A DNA stretch of 64,000 bases from Bacteroidales bacterium (GTDB taxonomy: Bacteria > Bacteroidota > Bacteroidia > Bacteroidales > F082): NCBI GenBank assembly GCA_024400425.1, contig JAKSMV010000009.1, positions 34,430 through 98,429 on the forward strand, in the 5' to 3' direction. The first letter of the stretch is position 1. Each line of letters starts with the position of its first letter. The translations under genes and the position numbers were made by a program. The notes beneath the pieces were generated by a model. That model had not been told where the DNA came from. It searched no databases and worked only from the letters and a program-made list of their open reading frames with translations. Positions 42,132 through 51,571 of the stretch are shown in pieces.

Positions 42132-43469
42132 ATGGAAAGGGTGTTTAAACGTAAATTGTACGAAAAGATGCTTTGCTGGAAGCGGGAACGCGATGGTAGC
42201 ACGGCTTTGCTTATCAAAGGGGCACGACGTGTGGGCAAGTCAACTTTGGCTGAATCGTTTGCGCGACAGGAATATGATTCGTATTTGCTCATCGACTTTA
42301 CCGAAGCATCGCAAAAGGTTAAGGACTTGTTTGATGATGTGTCGGACTTGGATTCGGTGTTTTCGTTCCTCCAGTTCTATTATCATACGACTCTCGTTCC
42401 GCGCAAGTCGGTCATCATTTTCGATGAGGTGCAGCGTTGTCCGAATGCACGTCAGGCCATCAAGAAGCTGGTGAAGGATCATCGTTATGATTACATCGAA
42501 ACGGGTTCGCTGTTGTCAATTAAGAAGAATGTGAAAGACATCCGCATTCCGAGTGAAGAGACCCGCTTGACTTTGTATCCGATGGATTATGAGGAGTTTT
42601 GTTGGGCTTTGGGCGATGAAGCGACGGTCCATTTGCTGAAAGATTATTTCGAGAAAAAGAAGCCTTTAGGAGACGCAATAACTAGAAAACTTTTGCGCGA
42701 TTTCCGACGCTATATGCTCGTCGGTGGCATGCCTCAGGCTGTGGCAACTTTTCTTGATACCAACAATTTTGAGATGGTGGATGCCGTGAAACGTGAGATT
42801 ATTGAGCTTTATGCCGATGATTTCCGAAAGATTGACGCTACGGGAAAGGCTACGCGTTTGTTTTATGCTATTCCCGCTCAGCTGAATAGCAATGCGTCTA
42901 GATATATGGTGTCGAGTGTTATTGATAATGCCAGAATCGATGCGCTGGAAGAAATTCTTCAGGATATGGAAGATTCGATGGTCGTACTTTTTGCATATCA
43001 TGCCAACGACCCGAATGTCGGACTGCCTTTGCATCGTGGGACTTTGCAATATAAGATGTTTCTCAATGACATCGGACTTTTCATCACCCTCGCATTTTGG
43101 GATAAGACTGTGACTGATAACTTGATATATCAGAAGTTGCTGTCGGATAAGATGTCGGCAGACCTCGGCTATGTGTTTGAAAATTTGGTCGCTCAGATGC
43201 TGAAAGCCTCAGGGAATGAACTGTTTTATCATGTCTGGCCAACCGAAAGCGGGAAGCACAATCACGAGATAGATTTTCTTCTTTCGCGACAAAACAAGAT
43301 TTGTCCTATCGAGGTGAAATCGTCAGGTTACAAGTCTCATGTTTCTTTGGATGCATTCCAACGTAAGTATTCCGATAGGATAAACGACAGTTATTTGCTT
43401 TATACAAAAGACATCCGCCGTGATGGAGTAGTTTGGATGCTGCCGGTCTTCATGACCATGTTTTTATAA
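42132..43469 (+). CDS. AAA ATPase with DUF4143 C-terminal domain (second copy)
   Basis: The 445-residue protein belongs to the same broad family as the protein at 690-1847 but is only distantly similar. Walker A is GARRVGKST near residue 30, Walker B is VIIFDEVQRCPNA near 95, and the conserved sensor-like stretch is IETGSLLSIK. A helical middle contains the VGGMPQAV signature typical of this family. The C-terminus has HEIDFLLSRQNKICPIEVKSS, again a D...ExK nuclease-fold pattern. The gene is preceded by a four-copy repeat array. Its role is unknown; these proteins have been suggested as accessory or mobile genes. Confidence 0.87.
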   Translation: MERVFKRKLYEKMLCWKRERDGSTALLIKGARRVGKSTLAESFARQEYDSYLLIDFTEASQKVKDLFDDVSDLDSVFSFLQFYYHTTLVPRKSVIIFDEVQRCPNARQAIKKLVKDHRYDYIETGSLLSIKKNVKDIRIPSEETRLTLYPMDYEEFCWALGDEATVHLLKDYFEKKKPLGDAITRKLLRDFRRYMLVGGMPQAVATFLDTNNFEMVDAVKREIIELYADDFRKIDATGKATRLFYAIPAQLNSNASRYMVSSVIDNARIDALEEILQDMEDSMVVLFAYHANDPNVGLPLHRGTLQYKMFLNDIGLFITLAFWDKTVTDNLIYQKLLSDKMSADLGYVFENLVAQMLKASGNELFYHVWPTESGKHNHEIDFLLSRQNKICPIEVKSSGYKSHVSLDAFQRKYSDRINDSYLLYTKDIRRDGVVWMLPVFMTMFL

Positions 43470-43482
43470 TTGCACGGTAGGC

Positions 43483-43516
43483 AAAAAAACAAGAGAGCGG
43501 TCGTATGGCCGCTCTC
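43483..43516 (-). terminator. Terminator of the MFS transporter gene
   Basis: GAGAGCGG (43493-43500) pairs with CCGCTCTC (43509-43516). On the minus strand the stem is followed by a run of seven T (plus strand 43483-43489). Confidence 0.85.
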
Positions 43517-43544
43517 AATATTATAAAGGTATGTAGGAAAAACC

Positions 43545-45173
43545 TTAGTCTTTGATGTTAGGTTCTTCCAGGCCGAGGTGTTTCTTCTTATCGACGGCCT
43601 TCAGGTAGATGCCGATAGCGAAGGCTGCGATGCCGAGGCAAGCCAACATGACAAGAGGCCATGTGTAGTCGAAAGCAGTAGGATCGGTGACGCCTGGGTT
43701 GGTCTTGTCGAGGACCTTACCAATCAGCAGTGGGAACAGCCACAAACCAATGTTCTGAATCCAGAAGATGAGGGCGTAGGCCGAGCCGATAATCTTTTCG
43801 TCAACGAGCTTCGGAACGCTTGGCCACAAAGCGGCTGGAACGAGTGAGAATGAAGCGCCGAGAACCAAAATGGTGACGTAAGCCACGATGATGCCGCCGA
43901 TGGCATTGCCCTTGAACATAGGCAGGACGAAGGCGAAAGTGAGGTGGCAGACGATGAGGAGCAATGAACCAATCATCAGCATGGAAGCGGCTTTGCCCTT
44001 GTGGTCAACATAGTTGCCGAGGATAGGAGTGATAGCCACAGCCAGCAGTGGGAACACAGCGAAGATGGTTTCGGCAGTGCCGCGCTTGTAACCCATCCAG
44101 CAGTAAACCACGAGAGCCACGACTGCAAGACCCATCAAACCGTATTTCAGACCTTTCTTCTTCGAGAAGTTGCTGGCGAAAGCGCAAATGGCAACGACCA
44201 ACATGATGATGTATTGAACGATAGTGACGCTGTTGCTGGCCCAGAAACCTTCTGTAGCCTCTGTGAGAGTCAGGTTGCATTGCAGCATGTTGACGGCGTA
44301 TTTCTGGAATGGGAAAATGGCTGAATAATAAAGCACGCAGAGGAGGGCGACCAGCCAGAAGCCGAGGCTCGACAAGATTTTGCCAATGTCGGAAACCTTG
44401 AATGGGTCGTCTTTCTCTTCGGCTTCGCCAGTCTGGGCATCCAATTTCTTGTCCATGAAGAAATATACGACGAACATGATGAGCGCGATGCAGAGCAGGA
44501 TCACACCGAAAGCGACTGACTTATCGACATGGATGCTGCCGCCGAGTTTTGCGAAATAAGGCGAGAAAATCATGCAGGTGGCAACGCCAAGACGAGCCAG
44601 AGCCATTTCTGAACCCATGGCCAAAGCGGTGTCGCGACCCTTGAACCACTTCACGATACCACGTGAAACGGTGATGCCGCCCATTTCGGTGCCGCAACCA
44701 AACAGCATGAAGCCGAGGGCTGCGAGTTTAGCTGAGGCAGGCATGCCTCTGTAGAATGGGGCAACGCCGATTTCTTCGAAACCAGGAATGTAGTTGAGGT
44801 TGTTGGTGAACCATGTTTCGGCACTGCTTCCGATGAAAGCATCGGAAACGGCATACCACTCGATGAGGGCACCAACAAGCATCACCACGCCCGAAAGGAC
44901 GGCGGTGAAACGGACACCCATCTTGTCGAGGATGATACCGGCGAAGATCAGGAAGAAGACAAACACGTTAAGGAAGGTCTCTGCACCTTGCATGGTACCG
45001 AATGCGGTTGAATCCCAACCACGACCGCCTTCTTCAATAGGAAGCATCATCAAGTCTTTGATAGGGGAGAGGATGTCCATAAAGATGTATGAACAAAACA
45101 TGGCCAGAGCCAAAAGCAGCAAGGCAATCCACCTAAAGGTGGCATTGTCTCTCATTGTCAGTTTTTCTGTCAT
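43545..45173 (-). CDS. Major facilitator superfamily transporter
   Basis: This 542-residue inner-membrane transporter has 12 or more hydrophobic segments. The first loop carries the MFS signature (GIILDKMGVRFTAVLSG), and a second glycine-rich stretch GTEMGGITVSRGIVKWFKGR is near residue 170. The central cytoplasmic loop (KLDAQTGEAEEKDDPFKVSD) is short. The large C-terminal half contains an extra hydrophobic region between the usual halves, as in several Bacteroidota MFS proteins. The substrate cannot be deduced. It lies 46 bases upstream of nothing convincing; the M16 peptidase gene precedes it on the same strand, so co-transcription is possible. Confidence 0.85.
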   Translation of the reverse strand: MTEKLTMRDNATFRWIALLLLALAMFCSYIFMDILSPIKDLMMLPIEEGGRGWDSTAFGTMQGAETFLNVFVFFLIFAGIILDKMGVRFTAVLSGVVMLVGALIEWYAVSDAFIGSSAETWFTNNLNYIPGFEEIGVAPFYRGMPASAKLAALGFMLFGCGTEMGGITVSRGIVKWFKGRDTALAMGSEMALARLGVATCMIFSPYFAKLGGSIHVDKSVAFGVILLCIALIMFVVYFFMDKKLDAQTGEAEEKDDPFKVSDIGKILSSLGFWLVALLCVLYYSAIFPFQKYAVNMLQCNLTLTEATEGFWASNSVTIVQYIIMLVVAICAFASNFSKKKGLKYGLMGLAVVALVVYCWMGYKRGTAETIFAVFPLLAVAITPILGNYVDHKGKAASMLMIGSLLLIVCHLTFAFVLPMFKGNAIGGIIVAYVTILVLGASFSLVPAALWPSVPKLVDEKIIGSAYALIFWIQNIGLWLFPLLIGKVLDKTNPGVTDPTAFDYTWPLVMLACLGIAAFAIGIYLKAVDKKKHLGLEEPNIKD

Positions 45174-45218
45174 TGTGAATGTGTTTAATTGTTATTTGTT
45201 GATTGTTGAATTGTTTTC

Positions 45219-48020
45219 TTATTCAGGAAGTTGGACGGCTTCTTTCTTGTAACCGTTGAGGACTTGCTTGGTGATGTCGGCAATGTCTTGTGCGGTGATG
45301 CCGTTCACGATCTTCTCGTAATCGTTCATCATGTTGATGCCGTCGCGCATCTCGGTTTGGATGCAACTCATCCAGTATTGGTTGTTCTCAAGGTCTTCAG
45401 CATGCTTCTTGACCATGTATTCCTTCACTTTCTGAAGGTCTTCCGGACGTGGGCCGTTGTTGGCGACATTCTGGAACTCGGTCTTGGCGATGCCCATCAG
45501 CTTTTCGTACATTTCCTTGTTGGTGTTGAAGCCGATGAGGAACATGAACGAAGGTTCTGGACGCAGCATGACGTTGCCGTCGGTGCCGACGCCATAGGTG
45601 CCGCCTTCGTCTTCACGAATCTTCTCGGTATAGACGATGTCCATGATTTGGCTCAGCATGTCCATCTTGATGCGGTTTTCAAGGGTGTATTCCATTGAAC
45701 CGTTGTAGATCATGTAGCATGTAGCCATTGGGGTTTCCATTTGCTTTTCGAAGTGGCAGATGTAGTCTTTGTTGGTGATTTTTGGACCATTGTCTTTCCA
45801 GGTTTCCTTGTTTTTCTTGTTCTTCAGCGAACCGAGATATTGTTCAACCAGAGGCTCGAAGGTTTCTGGGTTGATGTTACCTACGAAGGTGAACACGAAG
45901 TTGTTTGGGTCGGCGAAGCGTTCGGCGGCCATCTTCAAGCCTTTGGCGTAGTCAACCTTGTCGTAGTCTTCGGCGGTCATGCGCTTGACCAATGGGTGGT
46001 TGTCATACATCACCATCATCAGGCTGTCGCGGAAGCTGGTCATCGGGTCGGATTCGGCATTGGCGACCATTGATTTTGCACGTGCCAAGGTCGATTGGAA
46101 GGCTTCGTCATCCATGCGTGGAGCGGTGAAATAGAGATAAACGAGTTGCATCATCGTCTCGATGTCCTTGGCGGAGCAGCTGGCGCTCATGCCTTCGGTG
46201 TAGTTGCTGATGCTTGGATAAACGCGGGCTTTCTTGCCGGCCAGCACTTTAGGAAGGTCGATGGCGCTGAAGTTACCCACGCCGCCGAGAGTCAGTATTT
46301 CGTTGATGTTCTGCAAGGTGTAAGGGTCGCTCTGGTCCATGACGGAATAGCCACCGAAGCTGTAGGCCGACATGATGATTTCGTCGTCCTTGAAAGTGGT
46401 AGGCTTGTAGATGACCTTGACGCCGTTCTTGAGAGTGAGTTCGATGGTGCCGAAGGTGTCGTCGGCTACTTTGCCGATGATGCTACCGCTCTTAGGCAAC
46501 TTGGCGATGAGAGGCTCGTTGCTGACGGTCTCGACGTATGGCTCGACTTCAACAGCGTTGGCCTTGTTGAACATGTCAAGCAATTCTTCCTTGGTTGGAA
46601 GGGTTTCGCCTTCCTTTTGTGGAGCGGTCAGTGCGATGACGATATTGTTGTCGGTGATGAGTTCCTTGGCGTATTCGTTGATTGCTTCAACAGGAATGCT
46701 TGGCAGCACTTGGTTGAGCAGCATGTATTCGTTCTCAATGCCGAGCAGAGGCTCGTTGTTGAGGAAGTGATAGAGGATAGGATACAGATATGAACCGGTC
46801 TCCTTCTTGTCGCGTTCGTCATATTGGCTTTCAACTGACTTCATCAGGTCGGCCTTGGCGCGCTCGAATTCAGAAGCGGTGAATCCGAATTGGCGCATGC
46901 GGTTGTTTTCGGCCACGATGGCATTCAGGGCTTCGTCGATTGAGCTGAAATCCTTGGCAACGGCTGAACTGCTCCAAGCGTCTTTCGTGTCGCTGACGAG
47001 GAAGGTGCCGTAGTAGCCTCCACCATAGATGAAAGGAGGATTGGCTTTCTGTGTGAGTTCTTCTAGACGGTTGTTGTACATCATGCCAACCAGTTGGTTC
47101 ATATAGCCCATGAGCCAGTATTGGATGTCGCCTCTGTATTCTTCCGGAACGACATCGTGCTTATACATGACGTCGATGCTGTAGTTGGTCTCTTCCACGT
47201 CGGAGCAGACGCTGACCAGAGGTTCTTCGTTGTCGGCCACCTGGAAACGGGTGCGTTCGGCTGGGTCAACAGGGGCAGGGATGTCTTCGAAGATTGCCTT
47301 CAGACGGCCTTCGATTTCATTGACGTCGATGTCGCCAACGATGATGATACCTTGAAGGTCAGGACGATACCATTTGTGATAGTAGTCGCGAAGGGCTTGG
47401 TGGTCGAAGTTGGCAACCACTTGTTCGGTGCCGATAGGCATACGGTAGCCGTAAGGGCTGTTAGGATAGAGCTCGGGCAACATCTTGTCGTAGATGCGCA
47501 TTTGTGCGGTCTGGCCTTGACGCATCTCTTCGAGGATGACGCCACGTTCCTTCTCGATTTCTTCGTCTTCAAGAGAAACGAAGCTCGACCAGTCGTGAAG
47601 CACGAGGATGCATGAGTCGATGAGGCCTGGGTTGGTGGTAGGCACGTTGGTGAGCATATAGACGGTCTGCTCGATGCTGGTCCAAGCATTCACGTTGGTA
47701 CCGAATTTCACGCCGTTGCGTTCCATGTAGTTGAGCAATTCCTTGTCGGGGAAGTTCTCGGTGCCGTTGAAGCACATGTGTTCGAGGAAGTGGGCGAGGC
47801 CGCGTTGGTCTTCTTCTTCAAGGATGGAACCGACCTTTTGCGCGATGTAGAAGTTGGCGCGTTGGGCAGGTTTCTCGTTGTGACGGATGTAATAAGTCAA
47901 TCCGTTCTCGAGTTTGCCTCTTCTGATGTTAGGGTCGAAGGGGCATGGCATGGTCTGTTGGGCGATGCTGGCCACTGCAAAAGCAGTGATGGCCAAAATG
48001 GTTAATGCTAATTTCTTCAT
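45219..48020 (-). CDS. M16-family zinc metallopeptidase (pitrilysin/insulinase type)
   Basis: The 933-residue secreted or periplasmic protein has a signal peptide (MKKLALTILAITAFAVASIA) and two M16 halves. The active half contains the inverted zinc motif HFLEHMCFNG (HxxEH, near residue 80) and the distal zinc glutamate in EEIEKERGVILEEM near 155. The second half (from about 510) lacks the zinc motif, as usual. Such enzymes degrade peptides in the periplasm. The length is normal for the double-domain type. It is upstream of the MFS gene on the same strand (gap 45 bases). Peptide scavenging followed by transport is possible, but the link is only positional. Confidence 0.92.
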   Translation of the reverse strand: MKKLALTILAITAFAVASIAQQTMPCPFDPNIRRGKLENGLTYYIRHNEKPAQRANFYIAQKVGSILEEEDQRGLAHFLEHMCFNGTENFPDKELLNYMERNGVKFGTNVNAWTSIEQTVYMLTNVPTTNPGLIDSCILVLHDWSSFVSLEDEEIEKERGVILEEMRQGQTAQMRIYDKMLPELYPNSPYGYRMPIGTEQVVANFDHQALRDYYHKWYRPDLQGIIIVGDIDVNEIEGRLKAIFEDIPAPVDPAERTRFQVADNEEPLVSVCSDVEETNYSIDVMYKHDVVPEEYRGDIQYWLMGYMNQLVGMMYNNRLEELTQKANPPFIYGGGYYGTFLVSDTKDAWSSSAVAKDFSSIDEALNAIVAENNRMRQFGFTASEFERAKADLMKSVESQYDERDKKETGSYLYPILYHFLNNEPLLGIENEYMLLNQVLPSIPVEAINEYAKELITDNNIVIALTAPQKEGETLPTKEELLDMFNKANAVEVEPYVETVSNEPLIAKLPKSGSIIGKVADDTFGTIELTLKNGVKVIYKPTTFKDDEIIMSAYSFGGYSVMDQSDPYTLQNINEILTLGGVGNFSAIDLPKVLAGKKARVYPSISNYTEGMSASCSAKDIETMMQLVYLYFTAPRMDDEAFQSTLARAKSMVANAESDPMTSFRDSLMMVMYDNHPLVKRMTAEDYDKVDYAKGLKMAAERFADPNNFVFTFVGNINPETFEPLVEQYLGSLKNKKNKETWKDNGPKITNKDYICHFEKQMETPMATCYMIYNGSMEYTLENRIKMDMLSQIMDIVYTEKIREDEGGTYGVGTDGNVMLRPEPSFMFLIGFNTNKEMYEKLMGIAKTEFQNVANNGPRPEDLQKVKEYMVKKHAEDLENNQYWMSCIQTEMRDGINMMNDYEKIVNGITAQDIADITKQVLNGYKKEAVQLPE

Positions 48021-48097
48021 TGTTTGATATTTTGTTGTTGAATTGTTTGTCGTTGATTTAACTACGTTGAATGCTTTGCATTTGCTGATTTGTTTTG

Positions 48098-48143
48098 GGA
48101 GACGCGATTTTCCTGCCTTCGCAGGAATGACGTGCGTCTCTAC
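48098..48143. repeat. Interspersed inverted-repeat element
   Basis: GAGACGC (48099-48105) pairs with GCGTCTC (48134-48140) around an inner hairpin TTCCTGC-CTTC-GCAGGAA (48110-48127). A relative with the same GAGACGCG arm lies at 55975-55998. It sits between the M16 peptidase and rsmG. Confidence 0.7.
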
Positions 48144-48154
48144 AAACTTTCCAC

Positions 48155-48781
48155 TTAATAAAGGTGTACAACAAACTTCTCCTCAAAGTATTCTTCTCTG
48201 AACCACTTGCTGACAGCCATTTTCTTGTGTTTCCAATAGCGGCTCAGTGCCTTGAATTCAGCATCCAAGTCACCGCCTTTCAGGTAGAGGATTCCGCCTG
48301 CTTCGATGTCGCCACGGATACGCAGCTTGTTGCCGGCAAGGTTGGCTATTTCGGGCAATGTCATCACGGCGCGACCGGTAACGAAGTCGAATTTCTCCTT
48401 CACTTCTTCGGCGCGTTTGTGCTCGGCTACCACATTGTCAAGTCCGATGGCATCTTTCACGGCATTCACTACGGTGATTTTCTTTCCTGTCCCGTCGATG
48501 AGGTAGAATTCGGTCTGAGGAAACATGATGGCCAAAGGGATTCCTGGGAAACCGCCACCTGTGCCAAGGTCCATGATGCGCATTCCTGGCAGCAACTCCA
48601 TGTATTTTGCGATGGCCAATGAATGCAAAACATGATGCTCATAGAAATGGTCCATGTCCTTGCGCGAGATGACATTGATTTTCGAGTTCCAGTCTAAGTA
48701 TAAGTCTTTCAACTGGTTGAACTGTTCTTTCTGCTTATCGGAAAGCTCAGGAAAATATTTGAAGATTTGAGTTGTGTCCAT
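48155..48781 (-). CDS. rsmG: 16S rRNA (guanine527-N7)-methyltransferase
   Basis: RsmG adds the N7 methyl group to G527 of 16S rRNA; its loss gives low-level streptomycin resistance in other bacteria. The 208-residue protein has the SAM-binding motif IMDLGTGGGFPGIPLA near residue 70, the preceding LYLDWNSKINVISRKD and the following VTGRAVMTLPEI near 130, all typical. The length is normal. It is a single gene whose promoter must lie in 48782-48950. Confidence 0.95.
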   Translation of the reverse strand: MDTTQIFKYFPELSDKQKEQFNQLKDLYLDWNSKINVISRKDMDHFYEHHVLHSLAIAKYMELLPGMRIMDLGTGGGFPGIPLAIMFPQTEFYLIDGTGKKITVVNAVKDAIGLDNVVAEHKRAEEVKEKFDFVTGRAVMTLPEIANLAGNKLRIRGDIEAGGILYLKGGDLDAEFKALSRYWKHKKMAVSKWFREEYFEEKFVVHLY

Positions 48782-48950
48782 AATTCAAAAAATGGCTTCA
48801 AAGATAGGGAATTTTTTGATAGACATCGCAAAGACCAACAAAATAATCCGAAATTGCAGGTAAAAGAAATAGAATGTATTGATGCAGAAATTTCAGTATA
48901 TTTAGCTGTGGAAAATAGGTGTTTGTCCTATGTGACATTAAAAATGAATA

Positions 48951-50162
48951 CTACTTCTTTGTTATTTCAATGTATTTATGCACAGAACCATCTTCTTCAA
49001 TTACAACATATTGGGTTGTGTGGCAATCAAATTGTTCTTGAAGTTTCAACATTGATTCTTCCTTTGAGTTGAATTTTGCTTCGTATTTTTTTAACAACAA
49101 GTTGATTTCGTTAGAATTGAACCATGATGAACCTTTTTGAAGTTCAATATATTTGAGTACATCATGTTTGATTTCTTGGAATTGTGATTTGTAATTATCC
49201 CAATAATCAAGACTCATCTTATTTGCATATAATTCCATGTTTTCGGTATCGCCTAGGTATGCAGCAATTTTGGTAGTTATGGCAGAAGCAATATATACCA
49301 TAACTTCCGATTGCATTACCATCTCAAGATATTCGAAATATTTGGAATCTTCCAATTTTGCAATTTTTGCCTCAACTTCTTTCTTGTCGGTTGCTTCAGC
49401 ATAAACTTTTAATCCAGCTATCTTAATTTTGGAAAGTTGCTCGCGATAAGTCTCACGCACTTTTTCAACATCGATTTGCAATCTTGTTGCATTTGTCATA
49501 TCTGATGAACTGAATTTATTTTTTTTGCTCCATTCAACAAACCAGTTATAGGCAACTTTTAGCGTTCCACTATCATGGGATAAAAGTATGCTTTGGACTT
49601 GGTCTATTTTGAAATCTATTGTGTTTAAACGTTCTGTGATGATTTGTTGATAATATTGTGAGGTAATAGCTGCCATGCATTGATATACCATAAGAGGAGC
49701 GACTTTTTCAAGGCCTACTTCTGTGAAAACTCCTTGTTTTGCAAACTTACCATCACTCACCACATAACCTCTCATATGATTGGGATTGTCTTTTATCCGA
49801 TATAGTTCATTAATAGGAATATCACACTTTAGCAAACCGTTTATTGATGTTACATTTAGACCTGCTTTAGTGCTTTCTCCTACAATGGTTGAGAATAAAG
49901 ATTTCCATTCGTCAGCTTCTTCTATGTTAATATCAATGGGCGTGAAATTTGAAATATCGAAATCGTCACTGGTAACAATTTCATATTTAATGACCTCATC
50001 ATGAGACTCTTCTTTTTTCGGATTATATGATTCATCAACTATCTTTTGAAGATCCTCTTGCCCCTTTTTCCTTAAGTTTCTTCTAATAACTTCTTCAACT
50101 CCAATAATTAAGGTGACGAATAACCCTCCACCTAATGCTTTTTTCCAAGAATTGTTACTCAT
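48951..50162 (-). CDS. Membrane-anchored protein of unknown function
   Basis: The 403-residue protein has one hydrophobic segment near the N-terminus (ALGGGLFVTLIIGVEEVI, residues 9-26). A basic stretch follows (RRNLRKKGQ) and then a long soluble part with much helix. Examples are QYYQQIITERLNTIDFKIDQ, KVRETYREQLSKIKIAG and EVEAKIAKLEDSKYFEYLEM. No catalytic motif is visible. Base composition is clearly more AT-rich than its neighbours, and it is flanked by a 425-base gap, so it may have been acquired. A -7 box TATCTTTG on the minus strand (plus 50192-50199) lies about 30 bases upstream. It might be an effector or sensor of an accessory system, but this is a guess. Confidence 0.65.
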   Translation of the reverse strand: MSNNSWKKALGGGLFVTLIIGVEEVIRRNLRKKGQEDLQKIVDESYNPKKEESHDEVIKYEIVTSDDFDISNFTPIDINIEEADEWKSLFSTIVGESTKAGLNVTSINGLLKCDIPINELYRIKDNPNHMRGYVVSDGKFAKQGVFTEVGLEKVAPLMVYQCMAAITSQYYQQIITERLNTIDFKIDQVQSILLSHDSGTLKVAYNWFVEWSKKNKFSSSDMTNATRLQIDVEKVRETYREQLSKIKIAGLKVYAEATDKKEVEAKIAKLEDSKYFEYLEMVMQSEVMVYIASAITTKIAAYLGDTENMELYANKMSLDYWDNYKSQFQEIKHDVLKYIELQKGSSWFNSNEINLLLKKYEAKFNSKEESMLKLQEQFDCHTTQYVVIEEDGSVHKYIEITKK

Positions 50163-50587
50163 GTTGATGCTTTATTTTTGAAAATTTTGTGCAAAGATAC
50201 GTATATGTTTGTTTCAATGAGTATTGATTTAATTTTTTCTTTAATTGCATTTGCAATAATGCTGCATTAGGGTTAGATTTGTTGAAAATATAGTTTCAAA
50301 AAGTTGATGTCAAAATAAACTACTTACATTTATTTGGCTTTTCATAAATCGAGTCGTAACGATTTGAGATGATGGAATGATTAGTGTAAGTTGTTGGATC
50401 AATGGTGATTAGTATTTGTCCAGTCAGTGATTGGACAATTTCAGTAAACAGATTTGTTGCTGTTTTTGAATGCATGATAGGATTGTTAACAGAATTGATG
50501 AAACCTGAGAATAAAATAGTCCAAAACAATATCCCCCAAGTTTTCTCGTTTTTTTACTACTTTTACCGCTTCAAACAAATCATACAA
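50163..50587. other. AT-rich intergenic region
   Basis: About 425 bases between the 403-residue unknown and the glucosaminidase gene. It holds the minus-strand -7 box noted for the unknown protein and an inverted pair CAGTCAGTGATTGGACA-like near 50420. A minus-strand open frame of 69 codons (50320-50529) starts with TTG and has no recognisable features. I see nothing else. Confidence 0.4.
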
Positions 50588-51571
50588 ATGAGAAGATTTT
50601 TTGCATTCCTGATTGCCTTTTTGCCTTTCTTCGTACAGGCGCAACGCATTACTGCTGAACAATATATCGAGACTTACAAGAACGTGGCCATCCGCGAGAT
50701 GAAAGAACACGGCATTCCGGCTTCCATCACTTTGGCGCAGGGATTGCTGGAGACAGGTTCGGGCAACAGTGCCTTGGCGCGCGAGGCGAAGAACCACTTC
50801 GGCATCAAGTGTCACAAAGGTTGGACGGGCGACACCTATTACATGGACGACGATGAGAAAAACGAGTGCTTCCGCAAGTATGACAATGTCGATGACTCGT
50901 TCCGCGACCACTCGCTTTTCTTGGCGACCCGCTCGCGTTACGCTGCCTTGTTCGATTTGGAAATCACTGATTATGAGGGTTGGGCAAAGGGTTTGAAGGC
51001 CGCTGGCTATGCCACAAATCCGAAATATGCGCAGCTGCTTATCGACCGAATCAACCAGTATGACTTGACGAAATACGACAAGATGGCGCTTGGCCTTCTG
51101 GGCGAAGATGACCCTGTTCAGGAACCTGCCATCGTAGCTGTCGTGGAAGAAAATGAGCCTGAAATTGTGGAGATGGCCTATTCGCCAGAGAATCGTAGCG
51201 TGTTCGATTTGGTGGATATGACTCCCGATGGTCGTTTCATCTATGTGAACAACGGCGTGCGTTTCGTCTTCGCAAAAGAAGGTGAAATCCCTGATTTGAT
51301 GGCAGCGGAATTTGGAATCAGTTCTGAAGATTTCAACGAATACAATTGTTTGTCGAAACCAAATGAGATGGTGTTCCATAGCGGCGATGTGGTGTATCTC
51401 GCACCGCTGAAGAACAAGAACCGTCACGTTAAGACGTATGTGGTTTCGTCAAATGAAACGCTTCGTGATGTGGCGCTGAAATTTGGCGTAAAACTCAAAA
51501 AGCTTCGTAAAATCAATAAGATAGGAACAATAGGCTATCTTGATGAAGGCATGACAATTAAACTGAAATAA
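50588..51571 (+). CDS. Secreted glucosaminidase with LysM domain
   Basis: The 327-residue protein has a signal peptide (MRRFFAFLIAFLPFFVQAQ). A glucosaminidase domain covers about residues 25-165 (GIPASITLAQGLLETGSGNS, with the catalytic Glu in LLETGSG, then FGIKCHKGWTGDTYYMDD). The C-terminal half contains LysM-like repeats; the last (VVSSNETLRDVALKFGVKLK ... EGMTIKLK) is clear. It cuts the glycan strands of peptidoglycan during growth or division. The start at 50588 is fixed by the signal peptide; a longer reading runs through non-coding DNA. Its stop abuts the uvrA stop with no gap. Confidence 0.9.
   Translation: MRRFFAFLIAFLPFFVQAQRITAEQYIETYKNVAIREMKEHGIPASITLAQGLLETGSGNSALAREAKNHFGIKCHKGWTGDTYYMDDDEKNECFRKYDNVDDSFRDHSLFLATRSRYAALFDLEITDYEGWAKGLKAAGYATNPKYAQLLIDRINQYDLTKYDKMALGLLGEDDPVQEPAIVAVVEENEPEIVEMAYSPENRSVFDLVDMTPDGRFIYVNNGVRFVFAKEGEIPDLMAAEFGISSEDFNEYNCLSKPNEMVFHSGDVVYLAPLKNKNRHVKTYVVSSNETLRDVALKFGVKLKKLRKINKIGTIGYLDEGMTIKLK

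Noticed and set aside
43545..45173. Specific substrate (nitrate or sugar phosphate) for the MFS transporter
   Set aside because: No diagnostic motif of those subfamilies could be read with confidence, so only the superfamily is reported.
50320..50529. 69-codon minus-strand open frame in the gap before the glucosaminidase gene
   Set aside because: It needs a TTG start and shows no family features; the region is AT-rich and such frames are expected by chance, although a real small gene cannot be excluded.
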